Below, one piece after another: positions 40,731 to 49,626 of a stretch of DNA of 64,000 nt. The stretch covers positions 2,338,501 through 2,402,500 of the forward strand of contig CP091733.1 in assembly GCA_022009975.1 (NCBI GenBank). Reading direction: 5' to 3'. Position numbers and translations under genes: made by a program. The notes under the pieces were generated by a model. The model was not told the DNA's origin, made no database searches, and was given only the letters and a program-made list of their open reading frames with translations. Position 1 is the first letter of the stretch. Each line of letters opens with the position of its first letter. Source of the stretch: Phocaeicola vulgatus. Its GTDB lineage: Bacteria > Bacteroidota > Bacteroidia > Bacteroidales > Tannerellaceae.

Positions 40731-41542
40731 TTATTTTGTTATTGCCAATATTACAGTAGTAATCACGGATACGGCACTCAATATTGAAGAGAACACCGTT
40801 ATACTATATTGTTGCGCCTGACTATAACGAGCGTTTCGTTTCTTGGCATCGTTTGGTTCAACATAAACGACATCATTCTGACGGAGATAGAAATAAGGAG
40901 AAGCGAACAACTCCGGTTTCGTCAAGTCCAAACGAGCGAATTCTTTCTGCCCGTCATTGTCCCGGATGACCAAGACATTAGTCCTGCTCGCATTAATAGT
41001 CAAATCTCCTACCCTGCCGATAGCATCCAATATAGTCAGCCGGTCGTTGGATACAGAAACCATTCCAGGACGAGCCACTTCGCCCATCATCGTCACCTTA
41101 TAATTCACAATCTGTACGTTTACATTAACATCTTCAATATAATGTGATATTTCCTGACGCAACTTCTCAATAGCTTCCTGTTTGGACAATCCTGCCAAAT
41201 GCACTTTCCCTAAACCGGGAAAATGATATTACCCTCTTTGTCCACCAAATAGGTTTGGAGTTGCTGTGAAGCCTCCACTTTCTCTTCGCCCTCCTTGGCA
41301 AAAGCAAAAACAGGCGGGTTGAATGGGGTAACGACTGTCGGATCCCATGCGGTTACCGTTATACTCAAACGGTCATCAGGACAAATACGTGAAGAGTAAT
41401 TCTGGTTCATCAACTCCTTCTGTTCCGGAGTCAAATCATCCACTCCTTGGAAATAAGTCACATTTTTAGGCACACTGCATGAGCCCAAAAACAAGATAAA
41501 TAAAGTCAAAACAGCGACTACGTTTATTCTCATAATTTTCAT
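40731..41542 (-). CDS. Polysaccharide export outer-membrane lipoprotein (Wza-like)
   Basis: A lipoprotein of about 270 residues forming the outer-membrane export channel. The start at 41542 (MKIMRINVVAVLTLFILFLG followed by SCSVPKN lipobox) is preferred over 41602. A TATCTTTG -7 box at 41559-41566 on the minus strand lies just upstream and would exclude the longer form. Domains are Poly_export (SSRICPDDRLSITVTAWDP) and a SLBB domain (TMMGEVARPGMVSVSNDRLT). The C-terminus ends in a single helix (ITVFSSILSAVSVITTVILA). A frameshift lies near 41205-41225. It is the first gene of a two-gene operon with the Wzz-like protein. Confidence 0.88.
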
Positions 41543-41558
41543 ACTTTTCAATGAGGTG

Positions 41559-41566
41559 CAAAGATA
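41559..41566 (-). promoter_or_regulatory. -7 box of the polysaccharide export operon
   Basis: The minus strand reads TATCTTTG, 17 bp before the start of the Wza-like gene. The -33 region is not obvious. Confidence 0.5.
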
Positions 41567-41721
41567 CAACTTTTCGTTGAAATCAGACCTTGTTCCATTC
41601 AACTAAAGCTATCTCAATAACGGCATCTTACTTGTTTTATTGTCAAGAATGCTTCATTTTCTTTGTTCCGTTCCCCAAATAAATGAGACCAGCGGGCTGG
41701 AAAATATCAATGTCCTTCTAT

Positions 41722-43183
41722 TCAACGAGCCATCTTTACTCCAACGCTTGGGCCTTCTGCTGCATTTACCAAAGAACGGGGTGAAATCTCAATCTTACCC
41801 GATACAAATTCAGGAATATTATAAGATTGCATGAAATCTTCGTAGAAAGAGCTTTCTGCTTGCGGCAACAAGAACGGTTTACTGACTGTGCCATCTTCTG
41901 CAATGTGAGCAAAGTAAGGACTTGTGTACAATCCGTCTATGCGCCGACTGCTGAATACGAACCAACGCCCGTTGCTGCTCCATGAATGGTAGCTTTCCAC
42001 GTCATCGCTGTTGGCATTGTCCAAACGATGATAAATTCCCTTCTGCATATCATAAACATACAAATCCGCATCTTTATGCCAAATAGAGAAGTTGCCATAA
42101 CTTGAAACCGTAAACATCAAGAATTTCCCGTCAGGAGAAACACGCGGGAAAGAAACACTCTTGTTCTCTTTAGTTGCGGAGAATAGTGTATCGACTACAT
42201 TTCCGAATGTCCGGCTTTCCGGGTCAAAAGAGATGGCGCACAGGCTATACTTGACCTCTTTAAAGCTTTCCGGCATCGTCTTAGCTTCAGCTGAACAATA
42301 ATAAAGCGTCTTCCCATCTGCCGAGAAGGTCGGGAATGTTTCAAAACGCTGCTTGGAGAATATGGCATTTGTCGTCAGAGCCTCATGCTTTCTGTATCAT
42401 AAACAATGACATCTGAGGCATCATCGTACACCTCCACCCTGTTTTTGTCAACAGGATGAAAGAACTGCTTTGTGTTATTGACAGAAAAAGCCACATATCG
42501 TCCTCCAGGATGCCAAGAAGGATGTACGAAGTTCGAGATGGTTTGGTCTGTCTTGGTGTCCAGTTTCTCCACCTGTTTTCCATTCACCAAATAGGTTCCT
42601 CCAAACTTCTGGCGCATGTGGAACAAGAAATGGTCAGGTTGTCGATTGCAAAAAGAGTGGCAATTCATGCAATTATCCCCTGTCTGCCTATTTTCCAGCA
42701 CTGCCGTTTCTTTATAAGAAGAAAGGTCTCTTTGGTAAATACCCAAGTTCTTCCATAATTCATAACCGGGCGCAATACGGCGGTAAGCAATATAACCATC
42801 CATCGGGTCTGCGCTGACATAGATTTCAAACGGCTTGTATCCGACAACATCCTTTCCTTTTTGAACCGTCACCGCCACTTGGATACTTCCCTACAGCCTT
42901 TTCCAATAAATTCCTCCAGTCCGAGGACGGTATATGGAATGTCCCTTTCTTCATTTTCACACCATACGATTCTCCCTCTGCCGAGAGCAAAGCCCATGCA
43001 TCAGTAATCGTTTTATCCACCAAGCCAAAATTAAGCGGAGCGATATGGGTTGGAACTGTCACTTCCGTATAATCCGGAAATATGTCGGGGTAACTATCGA
43101 CCTCTTTATCCGCTTTCGGAGCCACCTTTGAACAGGCACTTAACAAGCACCAACCGGCAATGGCAAATGCAATTATCTTTCAT
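41722..43183 (-). CDS. Beta-propeller lipoprotein with a CxxCH haem motif
   Basis: Four frame segments join into one protein of about 487 residues. The start at 43183, after correcting an A-run, gives M-K-K-I-I-A-F-A-I-A-G-W-C-L-L-S-A-C-S, a clear lipoprotein signal. TolB/WD40-like blades are visible (HPSWHPGGRYVAFSVNNTKQ, FPRVSPDGKFLMFTVSSYG, YHSWSSNGRWFVFSSRRIDG). Between the N-terminal part and the propeller stands GDNCMNCHSFCN, a c-type haem attachment motif. Frameshifts lie near 43178, 42880 and 42380. It directly follows the DUF6057 gene and probably works with it in the envelope. The function is unknown. Confidence 0.72.
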
Positions 43184-43199
43184 TTCCTTCTTTTGCTTT

Positions 43200-44968
43200 T
43201 TACTTAAACATCAGATAATACCAATAAGTATTTCCAAACGAACGGTGCAACAGTCCCGGCAATCCTTGATTGTTACGGTTGGAAAGCACCTGTTTGCGGA
43301 ACTCCTCGAATTGGGACTTTATGTTATCATCCAACTGATACTCTTTCCACTTTTCCGGATTTCCTTCATAAGCTATCAATATACCTTCCTGTACCGCACG
43401 CGGCATGGGCGAAAGTAAAGATGTCTCCTTGAACTGATTGACAAATGAGATGAAGCTGGACATATCGCGGCTCAGCAAATAAAAACCAGCCAAATATTCA
43501 AACGCAGTTCGTGCTTTATCCGGATTCGCCAATAATGGTTCTGCTACAGCCTGCACGAAATCGCCTCCTGAGATAAATACTTCATTGCTATCTCCTGGCG
43601 TGAAAAGCAAAGCCCTTTTCTCTCCTAACAGCGGGTCTTCCTCCACCAGCTTGTCGTTATTCAAAAAGCGGCGATAAGGTGTTGCCCATTTTTTATAAAC
43701 CGGGGATTTCTCCAACAGGGTAATGTATTTTTCCGCTATCGGATATGCGCCAAACACAAGGTTCGTCTGGACCAACCGTTGTATCATGCGTACATTGTGT
43801 GCCCCATGCGCACTGACATCTCCCTCAAATGCCATCCGTTGGGCAAGAGCCGTATTCCCACATGTGAAATAGAGGTCGCTCAGCAATACGGACACATTCT
43901 CCGTGCTGTTCCATGAAATGGCCAATGCCCTTTCGGAACGAATATCATACTGGAACAATTCATCTATCAGTTTGCCTTCCTCTGCCAAGGCACGGCTAAG
44001 AATGGACATATATAAGTAATTGGTCAGTTTCCCTTGACAGGCTTGCTCTATCTTTCCCCATTGTCCTGTACGGGAATAGTAATCTAACTCCATAAAGCGC
44101 ATGGATTTCTTATCCGCAAATTTCATCAGCCCTATATAAGCAAAAGCTAATACAAAAGCCAATTCAACTACCCACGCTATGGTTCTTCTCTTTCCGGTCA
44201 TCATGCCCTCCTTCCGGCTAACCAAGCCGGCTAAACCAACAAGCAATAACAAGCTAACCCACGATGCATAAATTATCTTTCCCGGAATCAATTTGGATAT
44301 ATAATATGAAGAGGGAGAGATGGCTTTCCCCACGTGTCCACCATACAAGATTGATAAAAGTAGGTTGCTAAAAGAGCAGCAACGACAAACAGGGAGACAC
44401 TGGACAGTCTCTGTTTGGAGCTTTGTGGAAGGAGTATTTCATAAAGGAATGCCATGACAGCGAACAGCATATACACGGAACTACCCCACCATGCCAACAA
44501 TGGCAGCAATAAAATTCCTGCCAACAGCCGATAAGAGAATGTGGGTATCCGGACATAAAGGGATGCTGCCAACAGGCATAACAAGAATGCCACGTTACCA
44601 GCTTGAAGATAGTTGAAATCAATAGCAACAAGCAGTAACGAGAGTGCTGGAATCCAGCCCATCATAGCCATCAAAGATGTCCCGGAAATCCTTTTCAACA
44701 AGTTTCCAGCCAACAACGCCGTGGCTGTCACCCATAATCCGGTACACAATGCACCTACAAACGGATAGGAATAATATTGTATTACTGATTCTGACAACCA
44801 ACCGCTGAATCCTCCGGGCAAAGACAAATGTCCAAGGAAGTAAGCGGAGTCCCATAAAAAAAGTTGGCTCTGCTCGATATAAAAGAAATAGGGCTGAAAA
44901 GAGTATTGGAGAAACAAAACCAATAAAACGCCAATCAGCAAAGATAAAGGATAAAATAGATTTTTCAT
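43200..44968 (-). CDS. DUF6057-family membrane protein
   Basis: A protein of about 589 residues. The first half is a polytopic membrane domain with about ten helices, from MKNLFYPLSLLIGVLLVLFL on. The second half is soluble and helix-rich (ALAEEGKLIDELFQYDIRSE, LAQRMAFEGDVSAHGAHNVR), resembling tetratricopeptide-type repeats. This matches the DUF6057 family of Bacteroidales, for which no function is known. One frameshift lies near 44310-44340. It shares the promoter at 44988-45019 with the haem-motif lipoprotein 16 bp downstream. Confidence 0.75.
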
Positions 44969-44987
44969 GATTCCATTGTTCTTATGA

Positions 44988-45019
44988 CAAAGATATACAC
45001 ATTTCCTTTAAAAGACAAA
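44988..45019 (-). promoter_or_regulatory. Promoter of the DUF6057 operon
   Basis: Minus strand: TTTG (45016-45019), a 20-bp spacer and TATCTTTG (44988-44995). The start codon is 19 bp downstream. Confidence 0.75.
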
Positions 45020-45075
45020 AATATTGTTACGCTTTATCAAATAAGGAGGGATGTTTTTCCTTTATCCATTACATT

Positions 45076-45143
45076 AAAAGGGCTGCATCAAAACTTTCGT
45101 TTTGACACATCCCCTTTAAGGTATGTCAGAATTAGCAAATGCA
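45076..45143 (+). repeat. Dispersed hairpin element, copy 2
   Basis: AAAAGGGCTGCATCAAAAC pairs with TTTTGACACATCCCCTTT and is followed by CTTTAAGGTATGTCAGAAT and TAGCAAA. The same order of parts is seen at 10472-10545. TGACACACC near 45228 is the inverse of the GGTGTGTCA core, so the element may extend to about 45240. No gene is visible from 45020 to 45250. Confidence 0.7.
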
Positions 45144-45250
45144 AGGCACTGAGGATGAGACCGACAGGAGTTTACTGATGTAAATGACTGAGGTCGAATT
45201 CCGAAAGTAACGCAGCAGTTTGCAATTATGACACACCGCCCAAATTCTTT

Positions 45251-46656
45251 TTAGAAATGGCTGCTTCCATCAAAACAATGGGTGCAGACTTTGCATTTCG
45301 GAAGGCCTATCGCCTCTATCAATATTTCCAATGTGTTAAACTTCAAAGATGTCAAACCGAAACGTTCTGCAATGACCGAAACCATCTTCTTGTATTCCGG
45401 AGAATCCGTCTGGGCATATTTATCCAAATTCTTGTTTTCATCTCCCTCCAAATCTTTGATGATTCGGCGTGTAATCAATTCCATGTCACTCTTGGAAGAG
45501 GTAAAACCAATGAACGGACAACCATAAATAAGCGGTGGACAAGCAATACGCATGTGGATTTCTTTCGCTCCATAATCATACAATACCTTCACATTATCCT
45601 TCAATTGGGTGCCTCTCACAATGGAATCGTCACAGAACAATACACGATGACCTTCCATCATGGCTCTATTGGGAATCAATTTCATTTTAGCCACCAAAGA
45701 ACGCATTTCTTGGTTGGCTGGAGTAAACTGCGGGGCCATGTCGGAGTGTATTTGGTGATGGCACGATGATATGGAACTCCCTTTCCCTCAGCATATCCCA
45801 ACGCCATGCCAACGCCTGAATCCGGAATACCGCATACGCAATCCACTTCCGATTCATCTCTCTGTCCCATCTTGAAACCGCTCAAGAAGCGCACCTCTTC
45901 AACATTACGTCCTTCGTAACAAGAAACCGGGAAACCATAATATACCCACAAAAAAGAACAGATTTGCATTCCTTCATTCGGTTTGCGCAACTGTTCAAGC
46001 CCATCGGCCCGCATACGGATAATTTCCCCCGGACCTACATATTTTTCTATTTCGTAATCCAAGTTAGGCAAACTGCTGGATTCACTCGTTGCAGCAAATG
46101 CCCCCTCCTTCTTTCCAATGACAATAGGTGTTCTTCCCCATTTGTCGCGTGCGGCAATAATGCCGTCCTCGGTTAGAAGCAACATCGAACAAGATCCTTT
46201 TATCTTGTCATATACGTTTTCGATACCTTCTACAAAATCCTTCCCCTCTGTAATCAGCAGAGCCACCAACTCAGTCTGGTTTGTCTTGCCTGAACTCAAT
46301 TCAGAGAAGTGCATGTTCTTCGCCAAAAGTTCATCTTCCAGCTCTTTGATGTTATTGATTTTAGCAACTGTTACAATGGCAAACCTTCCCAAATGAGAAT
46401 TCAACACAATCGGCTGGGCATCCGTGTCACTAATGATTCCAACACCTGAATTACCGACAAACCTTGGCAAAGCAGCTTCAAACTTTGTCCGGAAATAAGA
46501 GCTTTCCAAGTTATGTATTGAACGAGTGAAGCCCGCTTCCTTGTCGAAAGTGACCATACCACCACGACGAGTTCCTAAATGAGAATTATAGTCCGTGCCA
46601 TAGAATAAATCTGTTGCACATGGCGACTTTGAGATAGTACCAAAAAAACCACCCAT
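45251..46656 (-). CDS. PurF-like amidophosphoribosyltransferase lacking the catalytic Cys
   Basis: A protein of about 468 residues with a class-II glutamine amidotransferase domain (TDYNSHLGTRRGGMVTF, GRFAIVTVAKINN, AARDKWGRTPIVIG) and a phosphoribosyltransferase domain with the PRPP loop VLFCDDSIVRGTQ. The N-terminus reads MGGFFGTISK, where active PurF has Cys at position 2, the glutaminase nucleophile. The bases are clear (GGT GGT TTT TTT), so this is a real substitution. The protein cannot use glutamine in the usual way. It may use ammonia or play another role. A C-terminal CKVCTHC motif is present. One frameshift lies near 45728. Confidence 0.82.
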
Positions 46657-46691
46657 ATTATTGATCTGTTTATTTTATTTGATAGAGGCTG

Positions 46692-46699
46692 CAAAGTTA
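46692..46699 (-). promoter_or_regulatory. -7 box of the PurF-like gene
   Basis: The minus strand reads TAACTTTG, 36 bp before the start. A CAAA (TTTG on the minus strand) at 46715-46718 is spaced only 15 bp away, closer than usual. Confidence 0.45.
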
Positions 46700-46794
46700 C
46701 AAAATTGAAACCAACAAACACTCTCCCGCATTTCTATTTTTATCAACACTCGGCAATTTTTCATATAAACCCTCCCCAACCGAAGGTTACGACC

Positions 46795-46900
46795 CTTTTT
46801 CCAATAGCTTACTACCTTTTTTCAAAAAGCATACGAGCTTTTTCCAAAAAGCTTACTACCTTTTCCCCAAAAGCATACGAGCTTTTAGAAAAGAGGTCGG
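46795..46900 (-). repeat. 22-bp tandem array, inverted copy
   Basis: Units at 22-bp spacing alternate between AAGCTTACTACC and AAGCATACGAGC and end in AGAAAAGAGGTCGG. Read on the minus strand this equals the array at 10827-10910, including its border. The gap 46700-47064 holds only this and the next repeat. Confidence 0.75.
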
Positions 46901-46922
46901 CAAATACAGCAATACTGTGCCC

Positions 46923-47014
46923 GGCTAACTTCTTACTGCCATGAATCAATTTTAATGCCATTTTAACGCCGTTAAAACACCATTAAAACGCTGTTTTAGA
47001 TTCCATGTAAACTA
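46923..47014 (+). repeat. 92-bp direct repeat, left copy (contains 11-bp array)
   Basis: From GGCTAACTTCTTACTGCC to GATTCCATGTAAACTA this is nearly identical to 61084-61177 in the same orientation. It contains 11-bp units starting at 46954, 46965, 46976 and 46987. The two copies bracket the 14-kb interval with the CRISPR system and both DUF4143 ATPases. Confidence 0.85.
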
Positions 47015-47064
47015 TTAGCTGTGGTACAAACTCCAAACAAACTACAAATGAAATGTCGTAAAAA

Positions 47065-47310
47065 CTAAAATAACAAAGCGAAAGTCAGGTTCATGTATGT
47101 TGTTGCTACGCTGTCAATGCCAAGTGCAGCCATGCCGACATGATAGCTTATGCCTGTCCCGCTTTCTTCATGATAAACAAGAAGCGTAAATGTGTTGCCC
47201 AGTTTCTCTGCGGTTCGAGTCTTGCTTCTCTGGTGGCTAAGGATTCGTGTATAAGAAGATGTCAGGGACGGAAGAATGCCCAAAATAGATAGTTGAGGTA
47301 TATTTACCAC
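47065..47310 (-). pseudogene. Possible outer-membrane protein C-terminal remnant
   Basis: An open frame of 81 residues ends SVATTYMNLTFALLF, with the alternating pattern and final Phe usual for outer-membrane beta-barrels. The preceding GNTFTLLVYHEESGTGISYH may be another strand. There is no signal peptide and the start is unconvincing, so it may be the tail of a deleted gene. Evidence is weak. Confidence 0.3.
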
Positions 47311-47381
47311 GCCTTATTATAGCATTTTTAACTCCAAGAAGAAAAACATTGTAAAACATTCGTGATTCTGATTGTTTTGCG

Positions 47382-47654
47382 TTAATAACTTATGGTTTCG
47401 GGATAATCATAGACGAATCTTCGGCAAACTTTCTTGTACATATGCAATATGCGTTCGTCATCGGCAAACTCAAACAGATAGTCAAGCATCCGGCCTACTT
47501 TCATTTGCCGTTGCGTGTTTCCTCGCACAGAACTCCTCCACAATGGGAGCATACTCTATGGCTGCTCTCTCACGAATTTGCATAAGTCCCTTTGCCAATT
47601 CTTTATTCCTGCAAAGAATTCCTGATAGTCCTTGTCCTTACTTATATCATTCAT
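47382..47654 (-). CDS. Small protein gene downstream of the DUF4143 ATPase
   Basis: A gene of about 90 codons becomes visible only when two one-base shifts (near 47598 and near 47500) are corrected. It starts MNDISKDKDYQEFFAGIKEL at 47654, continues MQIRERAAIEYAPIVEEFCA and ends RFVYDYPETISY at 47382. It is helical and charged, with no signal peptide. I do not recognise the family. It follows the ATPase gene by only 10 bp, so the two form an operon and possibly a functional pair. Confidence 0.6.
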
Positions 47655-47664
47655 GGTCTGTTTT

Positions 47665-48957
47665 TTAATCTTTCAAGCAAGCAAGTGGTATTACTTTGAC
47701 ACCGTCTGGGCGTGTGTAAGCCATATATCCACCTGTCATGACAATCATCAGGTCGGGTTCGCGTAGCGGCATCTGCTTTTCTGTTTTGTTATGCACTTGA
47801 ATGAGTCGTTTTATTTCCAGAAGATGTTTGGCTCCTTCTTCTACTTCACGACTGCCAAGCTTACATTCTATAAGAGCGTAGCGTCCATCGTCAAGATGAA
47901 GCACCAAGTCGGCTTCCAGTCCGTAGCGGTCACGATAGTATGACAGATGATTGCCAAAGCCTGAAGTGTAAGCCCGAAGGTCCCTTGCACACATCTGCTC
48001 AAAGATGAAACCAAAGGTCTTAAGTTGTGTTTCCAAAGCTTCTGCATTCACGCCTAATGCTGCCACAGCGATTGACGGATCTGAAAAACCTCTCTTTGGC
48101 ATACTGCGGATTGCTGTCTTACTTCGTATGGCAGGACACCAAGCGTCAATATCATTGATTACAAACAATTTCTCCAAAGCACTAATATAATCATCAAGGG
48201 TATCAGAGGATATGCTTATATCTCCTGAGGCTGCAACATCTGCAAGAATGTTTGTCTTTTTGGCTATAGTGCTAATATTACGAGCGTAGGAACGTAATAT
48301 TTGCCGTGCTATTTTAGGATTTCTCTGTCTTTTATCTATTGACGAGATATCTATTCCGCATACAGAATTGACATAGTCGTTTGCTACAAGCATACTTGCT
48401 TTTTCTGACATTTGAAGTGTTACCGGCCAACCTCCACGGCAAGCGACTCTAATAAGCTCTGGAATTTCCAGTTTACTCATTATTCCGTCAATGTCATAAT
48501 TCGGGTTGTCAAAAAGTTCTTTTAAGGAAATCTCACCAGATGAATCTTTGGATTCCCACAAACTCATTGGATACATATTCATTCGAGATATGCGTCCTAT
48601 TCCAGTATGACAGATTTTGTCTTGGTTAACCGTATTACTCCCAGTTAAGATGTATTGTCCAGGCTTTCCACCTGAATTATCAACTGCAATGCGTACAGCA
48701 TCCCAAAGTTTTGGAGCATCCTGCCATTCGTCTATTAAGCGAGGTTGTTTTCCTTTTAGCAACAAAGACGGCATGGTTTCGGCTGTAGTAAGTTTCTCTT
48801 CTCTCCTATCTGGGTCTTGCAATTTAAGAACGCTCTGTGCTTGTTGCTGAGCCGTTGTGGTTTTGCCAGTCCACTTTGGTCCTTCAATGAGTACAGCACC
48901 AAAGGCTTCAAGCCTTTCCTTCAGTACTATGTCTGCTATTCTTGGTAGATACTCCAT
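47665..48957 (-). CDS. AAA-type ATPase with DUF4143 domain (1)
   Basis: A 430-residue protein of the AAA_14/DUF4143 type. The start at 48957 gives MEYLPRIADIVLKERLEAFG; upstream in-frame residues come from promoter repeats. Walker A is IEGPKWTGKTTTA, Walker B PRLIDEWQDAP, and a sensor-like ILTGSN follows. The C-terminal DUF4143 part has the nuclease-like VLHLDDGRYALIECKLG, with the D-(E)xK pattern of PD-(D/E)xK folds. The function of these proteins is not established. The frame is intact. Its promoter is embedded in a 23-bp repeat array. Confidence 0.85.
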   Translation of the reverse strand: MEYLPRIADIVLKERLEAFGAVLIEGPKWTGKTTTAQQQAQSVLKLQDPDRREEKLTTAETMPSLLLKGKQPRLIDEWQDAPKLWDAVRIAVDNSGGKPGQYILTGSNTVNQDKICHTGIGRISRMNMYPMSLWESKDSSGEISLKELFDNPNYDIDGIMSKLEIPELIRVACRGGWPVTLQMSEKASMLVANDYVNSVCGIDISSIDKRQRNPKIARQILRSYARNISTIAKKTNILADVAASGDISISSDTLDDYISALEKLFVINDIDAWCPAIRSKTAIRSMPKRGFSDPSIAVAALGVNAEALETQLKTFGFIFEQMCARDLRAYTSGFGNHLSYYRDRYGLEADLVLHLDDGRYALIECKLGSREVEEGAKHLLEIKRLIQVHNKTEKQMPLREPDLMIVMTGGYMAYTRPDGVKVIPLACLKD

Positions 48958-48978
48958 ATTGTTACATTTTTTATGATG

Positions 48979-49009
48979 CAAAAATAATGACTTTTGTTTA
49001 AACCACAAA
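48979..49009 (-). promoter_or_regulatory. Promoter of DUF4143 ATPase 1
   Basis: Minus strand: TTTG (49006-49009), a 19-bp spacer and TATTTTTG (48979-48986). The -33 element overlaps the first partial unit of the 23-bp repeats. Confidence 0.7.
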
Positions 49010-49096
49010 ACCATTCGGTATTTTTGTGGTAATTCATTCGGTGTTTTTGTGGTAATATATTCGGTGTTTTTGTGGTGAGTCATTCGGTATTTGTGA
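49006..49096 (-). repeat. 23-bp tandem repeats over the ATPase promoter
   Basis: ATTCGGT recurs at 49013, 49036, 49059 and 49082, exactly 23 bp apart, each with TTTTTGTGGT after it. The set abuts the -33 element of the ATPase promoter, the position of operator or activator sites. Confidence 0.8.
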
Positions 49097-49158
49097 TTGA
49101 CTTATTTTGGTTCTAAAGAAAATGTTCATTTCTTTAAGGCATTTACAAGTAAAAATAC

Positions 49159-49166
49159 TACCTTTG
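49159..49166 (+). promoter_or_regulatory. -7 box of the candidate ncRNA
   Basis: TACCTTTG matches the consensus. The -33 position holds only TTTA at a wide spacing of 22 bp. Confidence 0.5.
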
Positions 49167-49172
49167 CAGCAG

Positions 49173-49374
49173 TTGAGTAAGTGTTTGCTTATCGTTGCTT
49201 ATTTCCATATTTGCAGCACATTCGCAGCACGCTCACGCAAATAGCTTGTTTATAGGCAGTTTGCATTTCGAGGAGGTGAAGTAAGTTTGATTTTTAAGAA
49301 TAGACATTCTGAATAAGAATAAATAATAAGGCGTACAACTGAAATCTTATGGATATCGGTTGTACGCCTTTTTT
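49173..49374 (+). ncRNA. Candidate 200-nt RNA upstream of the tracrRNA and cas9
   Basis: A -7 box at 49159-49166 and a perfect 12-bp terminator hairpin at 49328-49374 define a transcript of about 200 nt without a convincing open frame. It is on the cas9 strand, 250 bp upstream, and converges with the tracrRNA terminator. I see no anti-repeat in it. It may be an unrelated housekeeping small RNA or a regulator of the locus. Confidence 0.5.
49328..49374 (+). terminator. Terminator of the candidate ncRNA
   Basis: AAGGCGTACAAC pairs perfectly with GTTGTACGCCTT and is followed by TTTT. Confidence 0.88.
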
Positions 49375-49443
49375 GTTATGTTCTTTATTTCTTCTTCTGA
49401 CAAACTTGATGCTTGGATAATTGAGAGTAAAATAAGGAATGAT

Positions 49444-49531
49444 TAAAAAAACTCCCACCGAAGCGGGAGTATAGGTTTAACACCTTCGGCATTACTGCCT
49501 TATTGTGATAAGATGTAGGAAATTTTATATT
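49444..49531 (-). ncRNA. tracrRNA of the type II-C CRISPR system
   Basis: On the minus strand the anti-repeat TCCTACATCTTATCACAA (49503-49520) pairs with the repeat's TTGTGGTTTGATGTAGGA except for a four-base internal bulge, as in known tracrRNAs. Downstream lies a nexus-like segment (TAAGGCAGTAATGCCG), then ACTCCCGCTTCGGTGGGAGT and a T run at 49444-49450 as terminator. A full promoter precedes it (49538-49569). The orientation fits an array transcribed on the plus strand. Ends are estimated from the promoter and terminator. Confidence 0.88.
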
Positions 49532-49537
49532 CTGTTG

Positions 49538-49569
49538 CAAACATATAACAGATAATTTGTTTGTCCAAA
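49538..49569 (-). promoter_or_regulatory. tracrRNA promoter
   Basis: Minus strand: TTTG (49566-49569), a 20-bp spacer and TATGTTTG (49538-49545), facing away from cas9. Confidence 0.75.
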
Positions 49570-49626
49570 TAATTTGCAGTACTTTTATGAATTATTAATG
49601 ATTAACCAAACAAATATTATACTTGT

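Noticed and set aside
39105..41542. Full capsule biosynthesis cluster
   Set aside because: Only the export pair is present; neighbouring genes are not glycosyltransferases or flippases.
47372..47668. 98-residue open frame on the plus strand
   Set aside because: It is the opposite strand of the small gene at 47382-47654, whose corrected frame is far more protein-like.
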